Under the pieces are notes generated by a model that had not been told where the DNA came from, searched no databases, and was given only the letters and a program-made list of their open reading frames with translations. 64,000 nucleotides of DNA. Origin: Endozoicomonas sp. NE40 (lineage in GTDB: Bacteria; Pseudomonadota; Gammaproteobacteria; Pseudomonadales; Endozoicomonadaceae). The position numbers were made by a program, and so were the translations under genes. Shown here in pieces: positions 16,338-25,148 of the stretch (positions are counted from its first letter, which is position 1; each line of letters starts with the position of its first letter). Location of the stretch: contig NZ_JBEWTB010000002.1 of assembly GCF_040549045.1 (NCBI RefSeq), positions 4,638,501 through 4,702,500 on the forward strand, given 5' to 3'.

Positions 16338-16895
16338 TTATTCACGCTCCTCCAGGTCCAGCAGCCAGTCACCAGCCATCCAGTAGTCATCCATATCCAG
16401 AGACATCACCGGCGTATCACCTTCCTCTTTCAGTTCCTTACCCTCTCGGAATGACTCCAGGCAATCCTCCTCAATCACCTGCCCGGTCAGCTCTGGCCTG
16501 TGTTCTTTGGCAACCGTCTCAAGCATCTGCTCTGCAGAAAGACTGAAGTCGCATTCCCATATTTGTTTCAGTCCTGCTCTGGATGCACCGAAGATGATGC
16601 GGGAGATAGTAATGCCGCTGCATCTTGCCCAGACAATAGCGGCCATGGCACCAGGGTCTGGTTCGGCGTTGGTGACCAGGGTCAGGTTCTGTTCAGGCTT
16701 GCAGTGATAGTTACCTGCCAGCATATGGATAGCCAGTCCTTCGGCACTGAAAAGGGGGCTGATGTGTATGGCGTTGGCTGCAGTCACCAGAATCTGACCG
16801 CATGGGTCTATAATGCAGCAGGCAAAAGGGCTGACCGGGTTGGCGGTAATGCCCAGTTCGATCAGTTCGCCCATCAGCTCTTCATATTCTTGCAT
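16338..16895 (-). CDS. Deaminase-fold protein lacking zinc ligands, 185 aa
   Basis: The protein follows the layout of the cytidine/guanine/tRNA-adenosine deaminase superfamily: SPLFSAEGLAIHML (residues 46-59) sits where family members have the HAE motif, and EPDPGAMAAIVWAR (78-91) where they have EPCPMCxxAIxWAR, followed by IIFGAS. All three zinc ligands are changed: His to Ser50, first Cys to Asp80 and second Cys to Ala83, while proton-shuttle Glu52 remains. It is therefore unlikely to be a zinc hydrolase. The C-terminus adds an acidic extension ending in LLDLEERE. The SD GGAGG lies six bases before the ATG. Confidence 0.7.
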   Translation of the reverse strand: MQEYEELMGELIELGITANPVSPFACCIIDPCGQILVTAANAIHISPLFSAEGLAIHMLAGNYHCKPEQNLTLVTNAEPDPGAMAAIVWARCSGITISRIIFGASRAGLKQIWECDFSLSAEQMLETVAKEHRPELTGQVIEEDCLESFREGKELKEEGDTPVMSLDMDDYWMAGDWLLDLEERE

Positions 16896-16978
16896 GATAG
16901 TCCTCCATTAGAGCGTCCATTAAAGAGTCCGCTGAAAGTCAGTGACAAAGATAGTTCAGAAACTTCTGTCGGTATGGG

Positions 16979-17680
16979 TCAATCGAGCTTTTTACATTCA
17001 AAGAAAATAAAGTTCGGATGTGTGGAGAGCCAGGCAAAATCGTCTGGATGGCGATCTTTCATGGCCTCTGCCGGTTTGCCTTCTTCCAGACGAGCAACGT
17101 AGAGGCCGGCTTCACTGACAGACCGGAACAGCTCTGTCAGCGAGCGCCGGAAAAACTGAACTTCAACAGGTTTGCCAATGGTGTCCCACTCTTCAGTAAT
17201 CAGTTCCTTTTTGAAATAATTTCCGGATGGTGACGCGCTGAAATCCACCATAGGATGATGGGTTGAAAAGAAAAAAGAACCATCGTCCTTTAACACTCTG
17301 CGAACGTCTGAAAACAACGGCATCAGGTCGTTAAGGTAGTGAATCGTCAATGGGCAGACAATGAGGTCGATGCTCTGGCTGCTTTCTTCTTTCAGTCCAT
17401 GTGCCAGATCGTGCTGGTAAGCGGAAACCTTTTCCCCAAACTCTCGTTGAACCAGCTCCACCATTTCAGCAGACCGGTCAGTGGCACGAACAATGGCACC
17501 CTGTTCAATAAAGTGTCTGCAATAGGCTCCGGGACCGCAACCCAGGTCGAGAATCTTCTTGTCCTGAAGCTCTGGCAGCATGGACAGCATAGAAGGACGT
17601 TCAAGTAATCCGTTATAGACATTATCCCGGATGGCCTGTGCATAGTCCTCAGCATGCCGGGTGTACATAGAGTCAATCAT
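16979..17680 (-). CDS. Class I SAM-dependent methyltransferase
   Basis: A 233-residue soluble enzyme with the Rossmann methyltransferase core. Motif I LDLGCGPG is at residues 44-51, an acidic residue in the ATDRSAEMV segment binds the SAM ribose, and LIVCPLTIHYL matches motif IV. This is the Methyltransf_11/25 pattern; the substrate cannot be told from sequence. It lies on the minus strand 83 bases upstream of the deaminase-fold gene and could be cotranscribed with it. The SD is weak. Confidence 0.85.
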   Translation of the reverse strand: MIDSMYTRHAEDYAQAIRDNVYNGLLERPSMLSMLPELQDKKILDLGCGPGAYCRHFIEQGAIVRATDRSAEMVELVQREFGEKVSAYQHDLAHGLKEESSQSIDLIVCPLTIHYLNDLMPLFSDVRRVLKDDGSFFFSTHHPMVDFSASPSGNYFKKELITEEWDTIGKPVEVQFFRRSLTELFRSVSEAGLYVARLEEGKPAEAMKDRHPDDFAWLSTHPNFIFFECKKLD

Positions 17681-17760
17681 GATGTGATGCCTAAATGGCG
17701 GTATGCTAATGATTGACCATGACTTTCAAATGAGTGGTTGTACTGATGTATCAGATCGAA

Positions 17761-18228
17761 TCAGGCGATAGGCAGGCGGGTTGATGATTTTATCGAAGAC
17801 AGGGCCAGTGCCGTTTTAACCTGACAGACACCGGGCAAAGTCATCAGCTCGTTCATAAGAAAGTCCGTCAGTGCCTGACGGTTTGGGGCTATCACTCGCA
17901 GCAGGTAGTCACCATCACCGGTGATGGCATGACATTCAAGAATGGCATCAAGGGTATTTACAGCGTTATTGAAGTGCCGGGTGGTCTGTTCATCGTGTTT
18001 TTCCAGCTGGATAGTAATAAAAGCTTCAACATCCAGCCCCAGGGCCTGTGGATTCAACAGTGTGACCTGGCTGCGGATATAACCCTGTTCCTTCAGCCTG
18101 TTGATCCGCCGTGAGCACTGGGATGCTGACAGTCTGACCTTTTCAGCGACTTCTGCCAGCGAACGGGTTGCTTCGGTCTGTAGTGTATCCAGAAGTCGCA
18201 AGTCGTATGAATCGAGCTGTTCAGCCAT
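17761..18228 (-). CDS. Lrp/AsnC-family transcriptional regulator
   Basis: A 155-residue regulator with an N-terminal helix-turn-helix (LDTLQTEATRSLAEVAEKVRLSASQCSRRINRLKEQGYI region) and a C-terminal RAM/AsnC effector domain containing the ITGDGDYLLRV turn. I chose ATG 18228 (MAEQLDSYDLRLLD) because homologues begin at this point and GGGAGG lies upstream; the frame opens earlier, at 18315, without such support. It is divergent from hppD-phhA, which makes it the probable amino-acid-responsive regulator of that operon (inference). Confidence 0.92.
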   Translation of the reverse strand: MAEQLDSYDLRLLDTLQTEATRSLAEVAEKVRLSASQCSRRINRLKEQGYIRSQVTLLNPQALGLDVEAFITIQLEKHDEQTTRHFNNAVNTLDAILECHAITGDGDYLLRVIAPNRQALTDFLMNELMTLPGVCQVKTALALSSIKSSTRLPIA

Positions 18229-18424
18229 TGTTCTGCTTATCCTCCCGAAGTGGACATGATTGCACTGGCAGGGCAAAAAATGCGGATTCTTTGCATTATC
18301 GTGCTTGACTGCCATCCAGATCGCAACCCTTTTGTATCTTGCTGTGGATATACTGAATGAGTAAATAACCGACAGAAGAGATTCGGTTCACAACAAAAAA
18401 AACAGTACCGCAACCGCTCTTAAC

Positions 18425-18430
18425 TATACT
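18425..18430 (+). promoter_or_regulatory. Possible -10 of the hppD-phhA operon
   Basis: TATACT at 18425-18430, 29 bases before the hppD start, without a recognisable -35. This would fit an activator-dependent promoter controlled by the divergent Lrp-type protein. Confidence 0.3.
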
Positions 18431-18458
18431 GTTATCCCGATATCAGTGAGGGTAATTC

Positions 18459-19559
18459 ATGAAGGAAACGAATCGAAGGCAGTTAATTACTGACAGTAAT
18501 CCGATGGGTACCGACGGCTTTGAGTTTGTCGAATTTGCTTCAGCCAATCCGCAGGAGCTTCATCAGCTTTTCCGTAGTTTTGGTTTTGTGTCAGCCAGAA
18601 AGCATAAATCCAAAGACATTACTCTCTACGAACAGGGAGACATCCGGTTTCTGGTCAATGGAGAGGCGGCTTCATTTGGCCGGTCGTTTTATGAAATTCA
18701 TGGCCCCTGTGCCTGTTCCTTTGGTATCAGGGTCGCTGATGCCGATTACGCCTTTGATCGTGCGCTGTCTCTGGGGGCCGACGCCGGTGATTCTGAACTT
18801 GGCGTTAATGACCGAAAGGTCCCCTGTATTAAAGGCATTGGTCAGAGCCTGCTCTACCTTGTTGACCGCTATGGCGAAGACGGCTCCATTTTTGACGATG
18901 AATTTGAAACGTTACCGGCATCAGCGGCTGCGGATAAAGACGGCGTCGGTCTGGAAGTGCTGGACCATCTGACCCACAACGTTGCCATGGGTGATATGGA
19001 CAAATGGGCAGGCTTTTATGAGCGCCTGTTTAACTTTAAGGAAATTCGCTACTTTGATATCGAAGGCAAACTGACAGGCCTGAGGTCCAGGGCAATGACC
19101 AGTCCCTGCGGCAAAGTAAAAATTCCTATCAATGAATCTTCTGATGACAAAAGCCAGATTGCCGAGTATCTGGAACAGTACAATGGAGAGGGCATTCAGC
19201 ATATCGCCCTGACCGCTCGGAATATCTTCGAAACCGTTGATCGTATGCGCGAGCTGGGAACCGGGTTTATGCCGTCACCTCCAGATACCTATTATGAAAT
19301 GTTGTCTGAACGGTTGCCCTGGCACGATGAAGATGAAAGTGCATTGCAGAAGAGGGGGATTTTGTTGGATGGTGGGCAGACCAATGCTTCCGGAGATGGC
19401 CTGCTGTTGCAGATTTTTACCAAGACGGTAATTGGTCCGATCTTTTTTGAGATTATCCAGCGCAAAGGGGATGAAGGCTTTGGTGAAGGTAACTTCAAGG
19501 CTCTGTTTGAGAGTATTGAGCGAGACCAGATTCGCCGCGGAGTTCTCAAGGATGAGTAA
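18459..19559 (+). CDS. hppD: 4-Hydroxyphenylpyruvate dioxygenase
   Basis: A 366-residue Fe(II) dioxygenase converting 4-hydroxyphenylpyruvate to homogentisate in tyrosine catabolism. The two-His-one-Glu iron site is seen at His170 (DHLTHNV), His248 (GIQHIAL) and Glu331 (FFEIIQR). The C-terminal signature GFGEGNFKALFESIERDQ is intact. GAGGG precedes ATG 18459. It is followed at once by phhA, so phenylalanine is first hydroxylated and, after transamination, oxidised here. No homogentisate dioxygenase is in the window, so the later steps must lie elsewhere, or the product may be used for pyomelanin. Confidence 0.97.
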   Translation: MKETNRRQLITDSNPMGTDGFEFVEFASANPQELHQLFRSFGFVSARKHKSKDITLYEQGDIRFLVNGEAASFGRSFYEIHGPCACSFGIRVADADYAFDRALSLGADAGDSELGVNDRKVPCIKGIGQSLLYLVDRYGEDGSIFDDEFETLPASAAADKDGVGLEVLDHLTHNVAMGDMDKWAGFYERLFNFKEIRYFDIEGKLTGLRSRAMTSPCGKVKIPINESSDDKSQIAEYLEQYNGEGIQHIALTARNIFETVDRMRELGTGFMPSPPDTYYEMLSERLPWHDEDESALQKRGILLDGGQTNASGDGLLLQIFTKTVIGPIFFEIIQRKGDEGFGEGNFKALFESIERDQIRRGVLKDE

Positions 19560-19561
19560 TT

Positions 19562-20344
19562 ATGAAATCATCAAAATACACGGCTAGAAAACCGGATGAA
19601 CAGGGTTTTATCCATTATCCGGATGAAGAGCATGAAACCTGGAGCATTCTTTACAATCGACAGATAAAGATTCTCCCGGATCGTGCCTGCGATGAGTTTA
19701 TTTCCGGTCTGGAACTGCTGGGGCTGTCGCCGGATAATATTCCTCAACTGCCGGATGTTTCCAGGATTCTGGCAAAAGAGACCGGATGGGGCGTTGCCCG
19801 GGTTCCGGCGCTGATCTCATTTGACCGTTTCTTTCAGTTACTGGCAGATAAGCAGTTTCCGGTTGCGACGTTTATTCGAACCCGCGATGAGCTGGATTAC
19901 CTGGAAGAGCCGGATATTTTCCATGAGATATTCGGTCACTGCCCGTTGCTGACCAATCCGGCCTTTGCTTCCCTGACCGAGACCTTTGGCAAGGTGGGGC
20001 TGGGAGCCAGTAAGGAAGAACGGGTTTATCTGGCCAGACTGTACTGGTTTACAGTGGAATTCGGATTGCTTGAAACCAGCCAGGGAAAACGCATCTATGG
20101 CGGGGGAATTCTTTCCAGCTACAAGGAAACACGGTCCTGCCTTGGCAGCAAACCCACCCATCAACCGTTTGGAGTTAACCGGGCGCTGCGTACGCCGTAT
20201 CGTATTGATATTGTTCAGCCGGTTTATTTCGTGATTAATGCGCTGGCTGATTTGCAGGTGTTGGGGGAGTCTGACCTGTTGAGTCTGGTCAGGGAAGCCA
20301 TGAAACAGCCAATGTATGACCCCTTATTCCCACCCTCAACCTGA
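19562..20344 (+). CDS. phhA: Phenylalanine 4-monooxygenase (phenylalanine hydroxylase)
   Basis: A 260-residue pterin-dependent iron enzyme making tyrosine from phenylalanine. The iron triad is His121 and His126 (IFHEIFGHCPLL) and Glu166 (FTVEFGLL). The pterin/substrate region around ISFDRFFQLLADKQFPVATFIRTR is conserved. Only two bases separate it from hppD, implying translational coupling. Unlike the Pseudomonas phh cluster, no pterin carbinolamine dehydratase (phhB) is adjacent, so cofactor recycling must be encoded elsewhere. Confidence 0.97.
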   Translation: MKSSKYTARKPDEQGFIHYPDEEHETWSILYNRQIKILPDRACDEFISGLELLGLSPDNIPQLPDVSRILAKETGWGVARVPALISFDRFFQLLADKQFPVATFIRTRDELDYLEEPDIFHEIFGHCPLLTNPAFASLTETFGKVGLGASKEERVYLARLYWFTVEFGLLETSQGKRIYGGGILSSYKETRSCLGSKPTHQPFGVNRALRTPYRIDIVQPVYFVINALADLQVLGESDLLSLVREAMKQPMYDPLFPPST

Positions 20345-20487
20345 TTCACGCAGTCTGTAATCAGTCCTTTCATCGCCAGCTTCAGCCGGGTTAAGAAGAC
20401 TTTTTCTGACCCGGTGATTTCCTGACCAAAACGGCCGATAGCTTATACAGCAGGATTTTGCCTGATAATTACAACGGGAAGCAGACT

Positions 20488-21795
20488 GTGGGAGCTATCA
20501 TCAAGCTTTTTAGTGGGCTGTTTATTCTTCTGGCCTTATTTTTTGGTGCCATTTTAACGTGGCTTATCGTCTCCCTTGAACCTGAGCCAACTGTTCAGGG
20601 TTGGAAAGATTCGACGCCATCTATTGAACGGGCAGAACACTGGATTGCTCAGGTGAAATCCGATGTGGATTCGAACAAGCTATTTCGTGTTGAGATTAAC
20701 GATCAGGATTTGCGCTCACTGATTTTTTACTGGTCCAGCCGACTGAACCAGCTGGGGCAGGACAGAGTGAAAGTCTACGGCGCTGATACCGCATTTATCG
20801 ATGATAAGCTGGCGGTGAGAGTCACTACACAGATTCAGCTTGATCAACCCCGGTTTATCAATGTTGAGCTGATGTTTTCAGGTCATGAAGGAGTTCCCAA
20901 TTGGGATTATGCCACGATGGGGACTGTGACTTTTGCCGGTGAGTGGATAAGCCGGGCCTGGACTGAACTGGTTTTTCCTGCACTTCCTGAAAATCGCGCA
21001 AGACTCTGGAAAACCGTTACCGGTGCCGTCAAACGTTTTGATATTTTCCCCGATAAAGCAGTCCTTGTGTATCGCTCCAACAAAGAGTTGCGAGAAACCC
21101 TTAAAGCTCAGGCGGAGGAGCTGGTATTGGGTGATAAGGATGAAAAAGCCGCCATAGAGCTTTATCTCAGTGTTCTGGCCGCGGCTGCTTCCCAGCACTC
21201 CCTGTCTGACATTCCCATGTCCTGGTTATTGCGAACGATGGTTGGGCTGGCGGTGGCGCGCAGTGAAGAGGGTAGTGCTGTTGATGAGAATCGTCGTATG
21301 ATCCGGGCTTTCGCGATTCAGGTGGCGGACGATTCGGTACGATCTCTACTGGGTCCTGGCATTAAGCCCAGGTTTTTGGATCGCCCCATTATCCTCAGGG
21401 GGCGTTTTGACCTTACCCAGCACTTTCTTGTCAGTGCCGCTCTGGCCCTGACTCTGGATGAACAGACCGCCCTGAATATAGGAATCAGTAAAGAGAAGGC
21501 TGATGCCAAAGCGGGAGGCAGTGGTTTCAGCTTTTCTGATTTAACCGCCGATATGGCGGGTATACGCTTTGCGTCGGCACTCACGGGCAGTGAGGAACAG
21601 GCCAGAATGGCCCAGCAGTTTTTACTGCAGAACCGGGGTGAACAGACTTTTATGCCGGAAATCGCCTGGTTGCCCCAGGGACTCACAACGGGGGCGTATT
21701 CAGACCTGGTGCGTCATCCGCTTTACCCTGCCATGCTGGATCGAATTGTAAAGCGGCTGCAAAACCTGCCTTTGCTGCTGGCGGTTGGTGAATAG
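20488..21795 (+). CDS. Conserved membrane-anchored protein of unknown function, about 435 aa
   Basis: One N-terminal transmembrane segment (IIKLFSGLFILLALFFGAILTWLIVSL) is followed by a large domain likely to face the periplasm. A notable C-terminal block is GRFDLTQHFLVSAALAL, then KEKADAKAGGSGFSFSDLTADMAG, which resembles a conserved hypothetical protein of marine gammaproteobacteria; I cannot name the function. The start is uncertain: GTG 20488 has GGGAA upstream, while TTG 20458, ten codons earlier, has AGGA too close to the codon. Confidence 0.75.
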   Translation: MGAIIKLFSGLFILLALFFGAILTWLIVSLEPEPTVQGWKDSTPSIERAEHWIAQVKSDVDSNKLFRVEINDQDLRSLIFYWSSRLNQLGQDRVKVYGADTAFIDDKLAVRVTTQIQLDQPRFINVELMFSGHEGVPNWDYATMGTVTFAGEWISRAWTELVFPALPENRARLWKTVTGAVKRFDIFPDKAVLVYRSNKELRETLKAQAEELVLGDKDEKAAIELYLSVLAAAASQHSLSDIPMSWLLRTMVGLAVARSEEGSAVDENRRMIRAFAIQVADDSVRSLLGPGIKPRFLDRPIILRGRFDLTQHFLVSAALALTLDEQTALNIGISKEKADAKAGGSGFSFSDLTADMAGIRFASALTGSEEQARMAQQFLLQNRGEQTFMPEIAWLPQGLTTGAYSDLVRHPLYPAMLDRIVKRLQNLPLLLAVGE

Positions 21796-21907
21796 TTTTA
21801 ACGCAACACTCCTTCCTGACATACGGCCTCAGCTGTAATACACTAACGCGCTTTGTTGATTATTAAGAAGGTTAAGCCATTGAAAAATAGGCTGACAGGA
21901 GTGTGCT

Positions 21908-22753
21908 ATGCAGCCCAGAGATATTGAGATCAATACAGGGCGAATGGTATTTTCCGGCCTGGAGTGGGGTGATCCGGAGGCAAAACCGGTACTGGCTTTT
22001 CACGGTTGGATGGATAATGCCGCCAGTTTTACCCCCGTTGCCCCACTGTTAAAGAATATACGACTGATCGCTGTTGATCTGGCCGGGCATGGACGTTCAC
22101 AGCATCGTCCGGCGGATATGGATTACTGCGTCTGGAACTATGTTGAAGACATCATTGATATTGCTGATACATTAGAATTGCAGAGCTTCAGTCTGATGGG
22201 ACATTCGCTGGGTGCTGTGGTTTCTGTTATGGCATCCACCGTTTTAAAGGAACGGGTCGAGCATCTGATCTGTATTGATGGCCTGTATCCCTGGCCTAGA
22301 AAACCGGAAGATGCTCCAAGGGTTCTGGCTGACTATATTGAGCAGCGCAGAGCTCACCGTAAAGGTAAAACCCTTAACCGTTTCAAGACCATGGAGCACG
22401 CGGTTCGTATCCGTTCTTTTGGGCAGTTCCCGGTCAGCCGGACGTCGTCTGCCTTGCTGGTAGAACGGGCGCTTTATCTGGATGGCGATGCCTGGACCTG
22501 GCGAACCGACCCAAGGCTCACGCTGTCTTCACCTTTACGGTTTACGCCGGAACAGGCCATGTCATTTGTTGATGCCCTTGAGTGTGATACCCATATGTTT
22601 TATGCCGAAAAAGGAGTGGTTGACTCCATTGTCGGACACAGTACCGAGCGTTTTCCTGATGTGCATTTTCACGCCATAAATGGCACGCATCATTTTCACA
22701 TGGATGGCTCAACGGAGTTTGTAGCAGAACGAATTAACGGTATCTTGTCATAA
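21908..22753 (+). CDS. Alpha/beta hydrolase, serine-hydrolase-like (SERHL type)
   Basis: A 281-residue cytoplasmic hydrolase. FHGWMDNAASF forms the oxyanion loop, GHSLGAVV is the nucleophile elbow with the catalytic serine, and GTHHFHMD near the C-terminus carries the catalytic histidine. The WMDNA element is characteristic of the SERHL-like subgroup of epoxide hydrolase/esterase relatives. Substrate unknown. It has its own short upstream gap, and its end faces the convergent EEP gene. Confidence 0.88.
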   Translation: MQPRDIEINTGRMVFSGLEWGDPEAKPVLAFHGWMDNAASFTPVAPLLKNIRLIAVDLAGHGRSQHRPADMDYCVWNYVEDIIDIADTLELQSFSLMGHSLGAVVSVMASTVLKERVEHLICIDGLYPWPRKPEDAPRVLADYIEQRRAHRKGKTLNRFKTMEHAVRIRSFGQFPVSRTSSALLVERALYLDGDAWTWRTDPRLTLSSPLRFTPEQAMSFVDALECDTHMFYAEKGVVDSIVGHSTERFPDVHFHAINGTHHFHMDGSTEFVAERINGILS

Positions 22754-22763
22754 ATTTAAAATA

Positions 22764-22786
22764 GCCATAAGCAGTCGGCTTATGGC
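22764..22786. terminator. Shared hairpin between convergent genes
   Basis: GCCATAAGC (22764-22772) and GCTTATGGC (22778-22786) form a perfect 9-bp stem with a five-base loop. On the minus strand it is followed by TATTTTAAATTTA, a fair U-rich tail for the EEP gene, whose stop codon lies inside the stem. Confidence 0.5.
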
Positions 22787-23934
22787 GTGAATTGGATATC
22801 AAACACCAGGGCATTGTGATCACTGTTGAGTGTATGAAACAGGTATTGGCCAGTAAAGCAGACATTACTGTGATTCCGGGGTTTAAGGAACAGGTAATCA
22901 ATACGTATCAGTGACCAGACCGTTGCGCCGGGGGGAGCAATGCAGGCGTGGTCAAAAGAGTCTGTATAGCCATGCTGTTCGAGCAGTTCCAGCACATGTA
23001 AGTCTACTGTTGTATTTCTTGACCGGGCATTCAGTTCAAGTGCAAGACGCTTTCTTTCAGACAGCTGTCTTGCCATCGGAGTGTTGAGGTCGCCGCCAAT
23101 AAAATGGGTACTGATTTCAGAGTAGTAAGGATTGGCAGTCATCATGTTTAAAGTACCCTCTAGCTGTAACGTTTTAAGCTGGCTGTCATCGGTGTGGTCA
23201 AGATGAATATTAACAATCTGTAGTAGCTGATCGGTCCCGTCTGGAATAATGGTATTAATAATGGCGCATCGCCCTTGTAATGATGAGGTGTCAGGTACGA
23301 CGCCATCACGGAGAGGTAAATCTGTGCCAGTCGCAGTTGGATGATAAAAATAGTAACTGGTATAGAGGTGTTCAGCTTTTTTGCGCACCAGGGTCAGGTT
23401 GCCTACAGGAAGAGAATTTTTGAAATTGTCAGGCTCCGGGCAGAAATAATACGCTGTTTCGGGCATTTTGAGCGCCCTGAGCAGGCGATGAATGATATTC
23501 TGCTCGAAAACGACCTCCTGCAATAAATAGACATCTGCATTCATTGCTACCATCTCTTTAATCAGTTCATTGGCGACATTCCCTGATGTTGAAAAATACC
23601 TAATGCCAGCCTGTTGCCAGAAATGAACATTGTAGGTGACCACTCGCAGGGTCTTTCCGTCTTTATTGTGGGTGGGGATGCCCCGATTTTTTTCCAGGCT
23701 TTTAAACTGTAGCTCCTGATAGGCGCGCATCAGTGAGTGTTTCGGACAGGAACCCCGGGAGCAGTCTGCCGGTAGCCGGGGGTTAAGTTCGTAATTATTG
23801 TTTCTGGTTTTGTCATTATGGAGGGTGACGGTCTTTGCCAGCCACGGATAGATGCTGCCTGCAGAGAGTGGCAGAGATAACCAGCAGAGACTAAACAGGA
23901 TCAGCCCGGCAGTAGTATTATAATTCATTCGCAT
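22780..23934 (-). CDS. Exported endonuclease/exonuclease/phosphatase (EEP) family protein
   Basis: A 384-residue protein with a signal peptide (LILFSLCWLSLPLSAGS, about residues 11-27) and the full EEP active-site series: TYNVHFW, LLQEV with the metal-binding Glu, VNIHLDHTD, GGDLNTP, RIDYLFL and SDHNALVFDI. Relatives include DNase I, sphingomyelinases and inositol phosphatases; the substrate cannot be assigned. Cysteines near residues 58-65 and elsewhere suit disulfides outside the cytoplasm. In a host-associated bacterium it could be a secreted nuclease or phospholipase-like factor (inference). Confidence 0.85.
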   Translation of the reverse strand: MRMNYNTTAGLILFSLCWLSLPLSAGSIYPWLAKTVTLHNDKTRNNNYELNPRLPADCSRGSCPKHSLMRAYQELQFKSLEKNRGIPTHNKDGKTLRVVTYNVHFWQQAGIRYFSTSGNVANELIKEMVAMNADVYLLQEVVFEQNIIHRLLRALKMPETAYYFCPEPDNFKNSLPVGNLTLVRKKAEHLYTSYYFYHPTATGTDLPLRDGVVPDTSSLQGRCAIINTIIPDGTDQLLQIVNIHLDHTDDSQLKTLQLEGTLNMMTANPYYSEISTHFIGGDLNTPMARQLSERKRLALELNARSRNTTVDLHVLELLEQHGYTDSFDHACIAPPGATVWSLIRIDYLFLKPRNHSNVCFTGQYLFHTLNSDHNALVFDIQFTP

Positions 23935-24122
23935 TCGATTATTTTGTCAGGGCTGCGTTGATTGTATTGGAAAATGAACATAGCTCTGATCTTTTTCAAT
24001 TTCCAAACAGTCATGCGAGAAAAATGCACGATCAGTATCCAGCCAGCTAAAATCAGTCAATCGGTCTCCCTGGCAGGAGTATGATGAAAAAAGACAGTCG
24101 AATGAAATGATGGGATAAGATT

Positions 24123-25046
24123 ATGCCAGAGCATTGTCTTGTGCATCCAGAGGTGGCTGGCGCCTTAGCATCAGGAACACCAGTGGTTGCCCTGGAGTCT
24201 TCTCTGATTACCAATGGGTTTGGAGCTCCGGCCAATCTGGCCATTGCCAGAGAGCAGGAGCAGATCCTGCGTGATGCAGGGGTTCAGCCTGCCACCACCG
24301 CTGTGATTCGAGGCAGAATAAAGGTGGGTCTTATGGATGAAGAGCTGGAGTTTCTGGCTTCAGGGGATGCTTCCATTCACAAAGCCAGCCGACGTGATCT
24401 GGCTTACCTCCAGGCTTCTGCCTTATCCACTGGAACAGCTTTATCCGGTGGAACGACGCTTGCCGCTTCGATGCTGATCGCATCAATGTGCGGCATCAGA
24501 ATTCTGGCTACGGGTGGTATTGGCGGTGTGCATCGTTACGCGGCACAGTCATTTGATATTTCTGCGGATCTTGTAGAGCTTGGTAGAACCCCTGTGGCTG
24601 TGGTGTGTGCCGGTGCTAAGTCGATTCTTGATATTCCCGGGACGCTGGAATATCTGGAAACCATGGGTGTTCCCGTGCTCGGCTACCAAACCGGGACAGT
24701 GCCGGCATTTTATTCATCAGACTCCGGGTGTTTTGTTGACTATCGTCTTGATAGTCCCGGTCAGGCTGCAGAGGTTATCAGACAGATGGAAAGTATGAAG
24801 CTCGATTCCGGGTTAGTGATCTGTAATCCTATCCCAAAGGAATTCGAGATTCCTGCTGAACGGCTTGAGCCCGTTATAGAACAGTCAATCAGTCTGGCCA
24901 GGCAAAAAGGTATTTCAGGTAAGCGGGTGACGCCTTTTCTGTTGAGGCAGTTGCATCAAAATAAAGAGCTGAATCTGGTAGAGGCAAATATGGCGTTGAT
25001 CAGAAACAATGTCCGGCTGGCGGCGCAGATAGCTTGTGCGCTGTGA
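24123..25046 (+). CDS. psuG: Pseudouridine-5'-phosphate glycosidase
   Basis: A 307-residue enzyme that reversibly splits pseudouridine 5'-phosphate into uracil and ribose 5-phosphate. Family signatures are VALESSLITNGF near the N-terminus, the TAVIRGRIKVGL block, LSGGTTLAASM, ATGGIGGVHR, and the CAGAKSILDIPGTLEYLET segment. The usual partner, pseudouridine kinase psuK, is not adjacent; the neighbours are an EEP protein and fabB, so the gene is genomically isolated here. Length matches E. coli PsuG (312 aa). Confidence 0.96.
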   Translation: MPEHCLVHPEVAGALASGTPVVALESSLITNGFGAPANLAIAREQEQILRDAGVQPATTAVIRGRIKVGLMDEELEFLASGDASIHKASRRDLAYLQASALSTGTALSGGTTLAASMLIASMCGIRILATGGIGGVHRYAAQSFDISADLVELGRTPVAVVCAGAKSILDIPGTLEYLETMGVPVLGYQTGTVPAFYSSDSGCFVDYRLDSPGQAAEVIRQMESMKLDSGLVICNPIPKEFEIPAERLEPVIEQSISLARQKGISGKRVTPFLLRQLHQNKELNLVEANMALIRNNVRLAAQIACAL

Positions 25047-25080
25047 TGGGGCTTTGCTGGTGCTTTGGAATAGAAGGGTT

Positions 25081-25106
25081 GAGCCACCTTCTGAAGAAGG
25101 CGGCTC
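25081..25106. terminator. Hairpin between convergent psuG and fabB
   Basis: GAGCCACCTTCT and AGAAGGCGGCTC pair over 12 positions with one mismatch and a two-base turn. A second weaker dyad (ACGCT...AGCGT) follows. Possible bidirectional terminator without a clear U-tract. Confidence 0.4.
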
Positions 25107-25148
25107 TGAACGCTGACCGGATTATCGGAGAGCGTCTTTAGGTGTACA

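Noticed and set aside
20387..20415. CCGGGT/ACCCGG dyad after phhA as a terminator
   Set aside because: Only a 6-bp stem with a long loop and no T-run.
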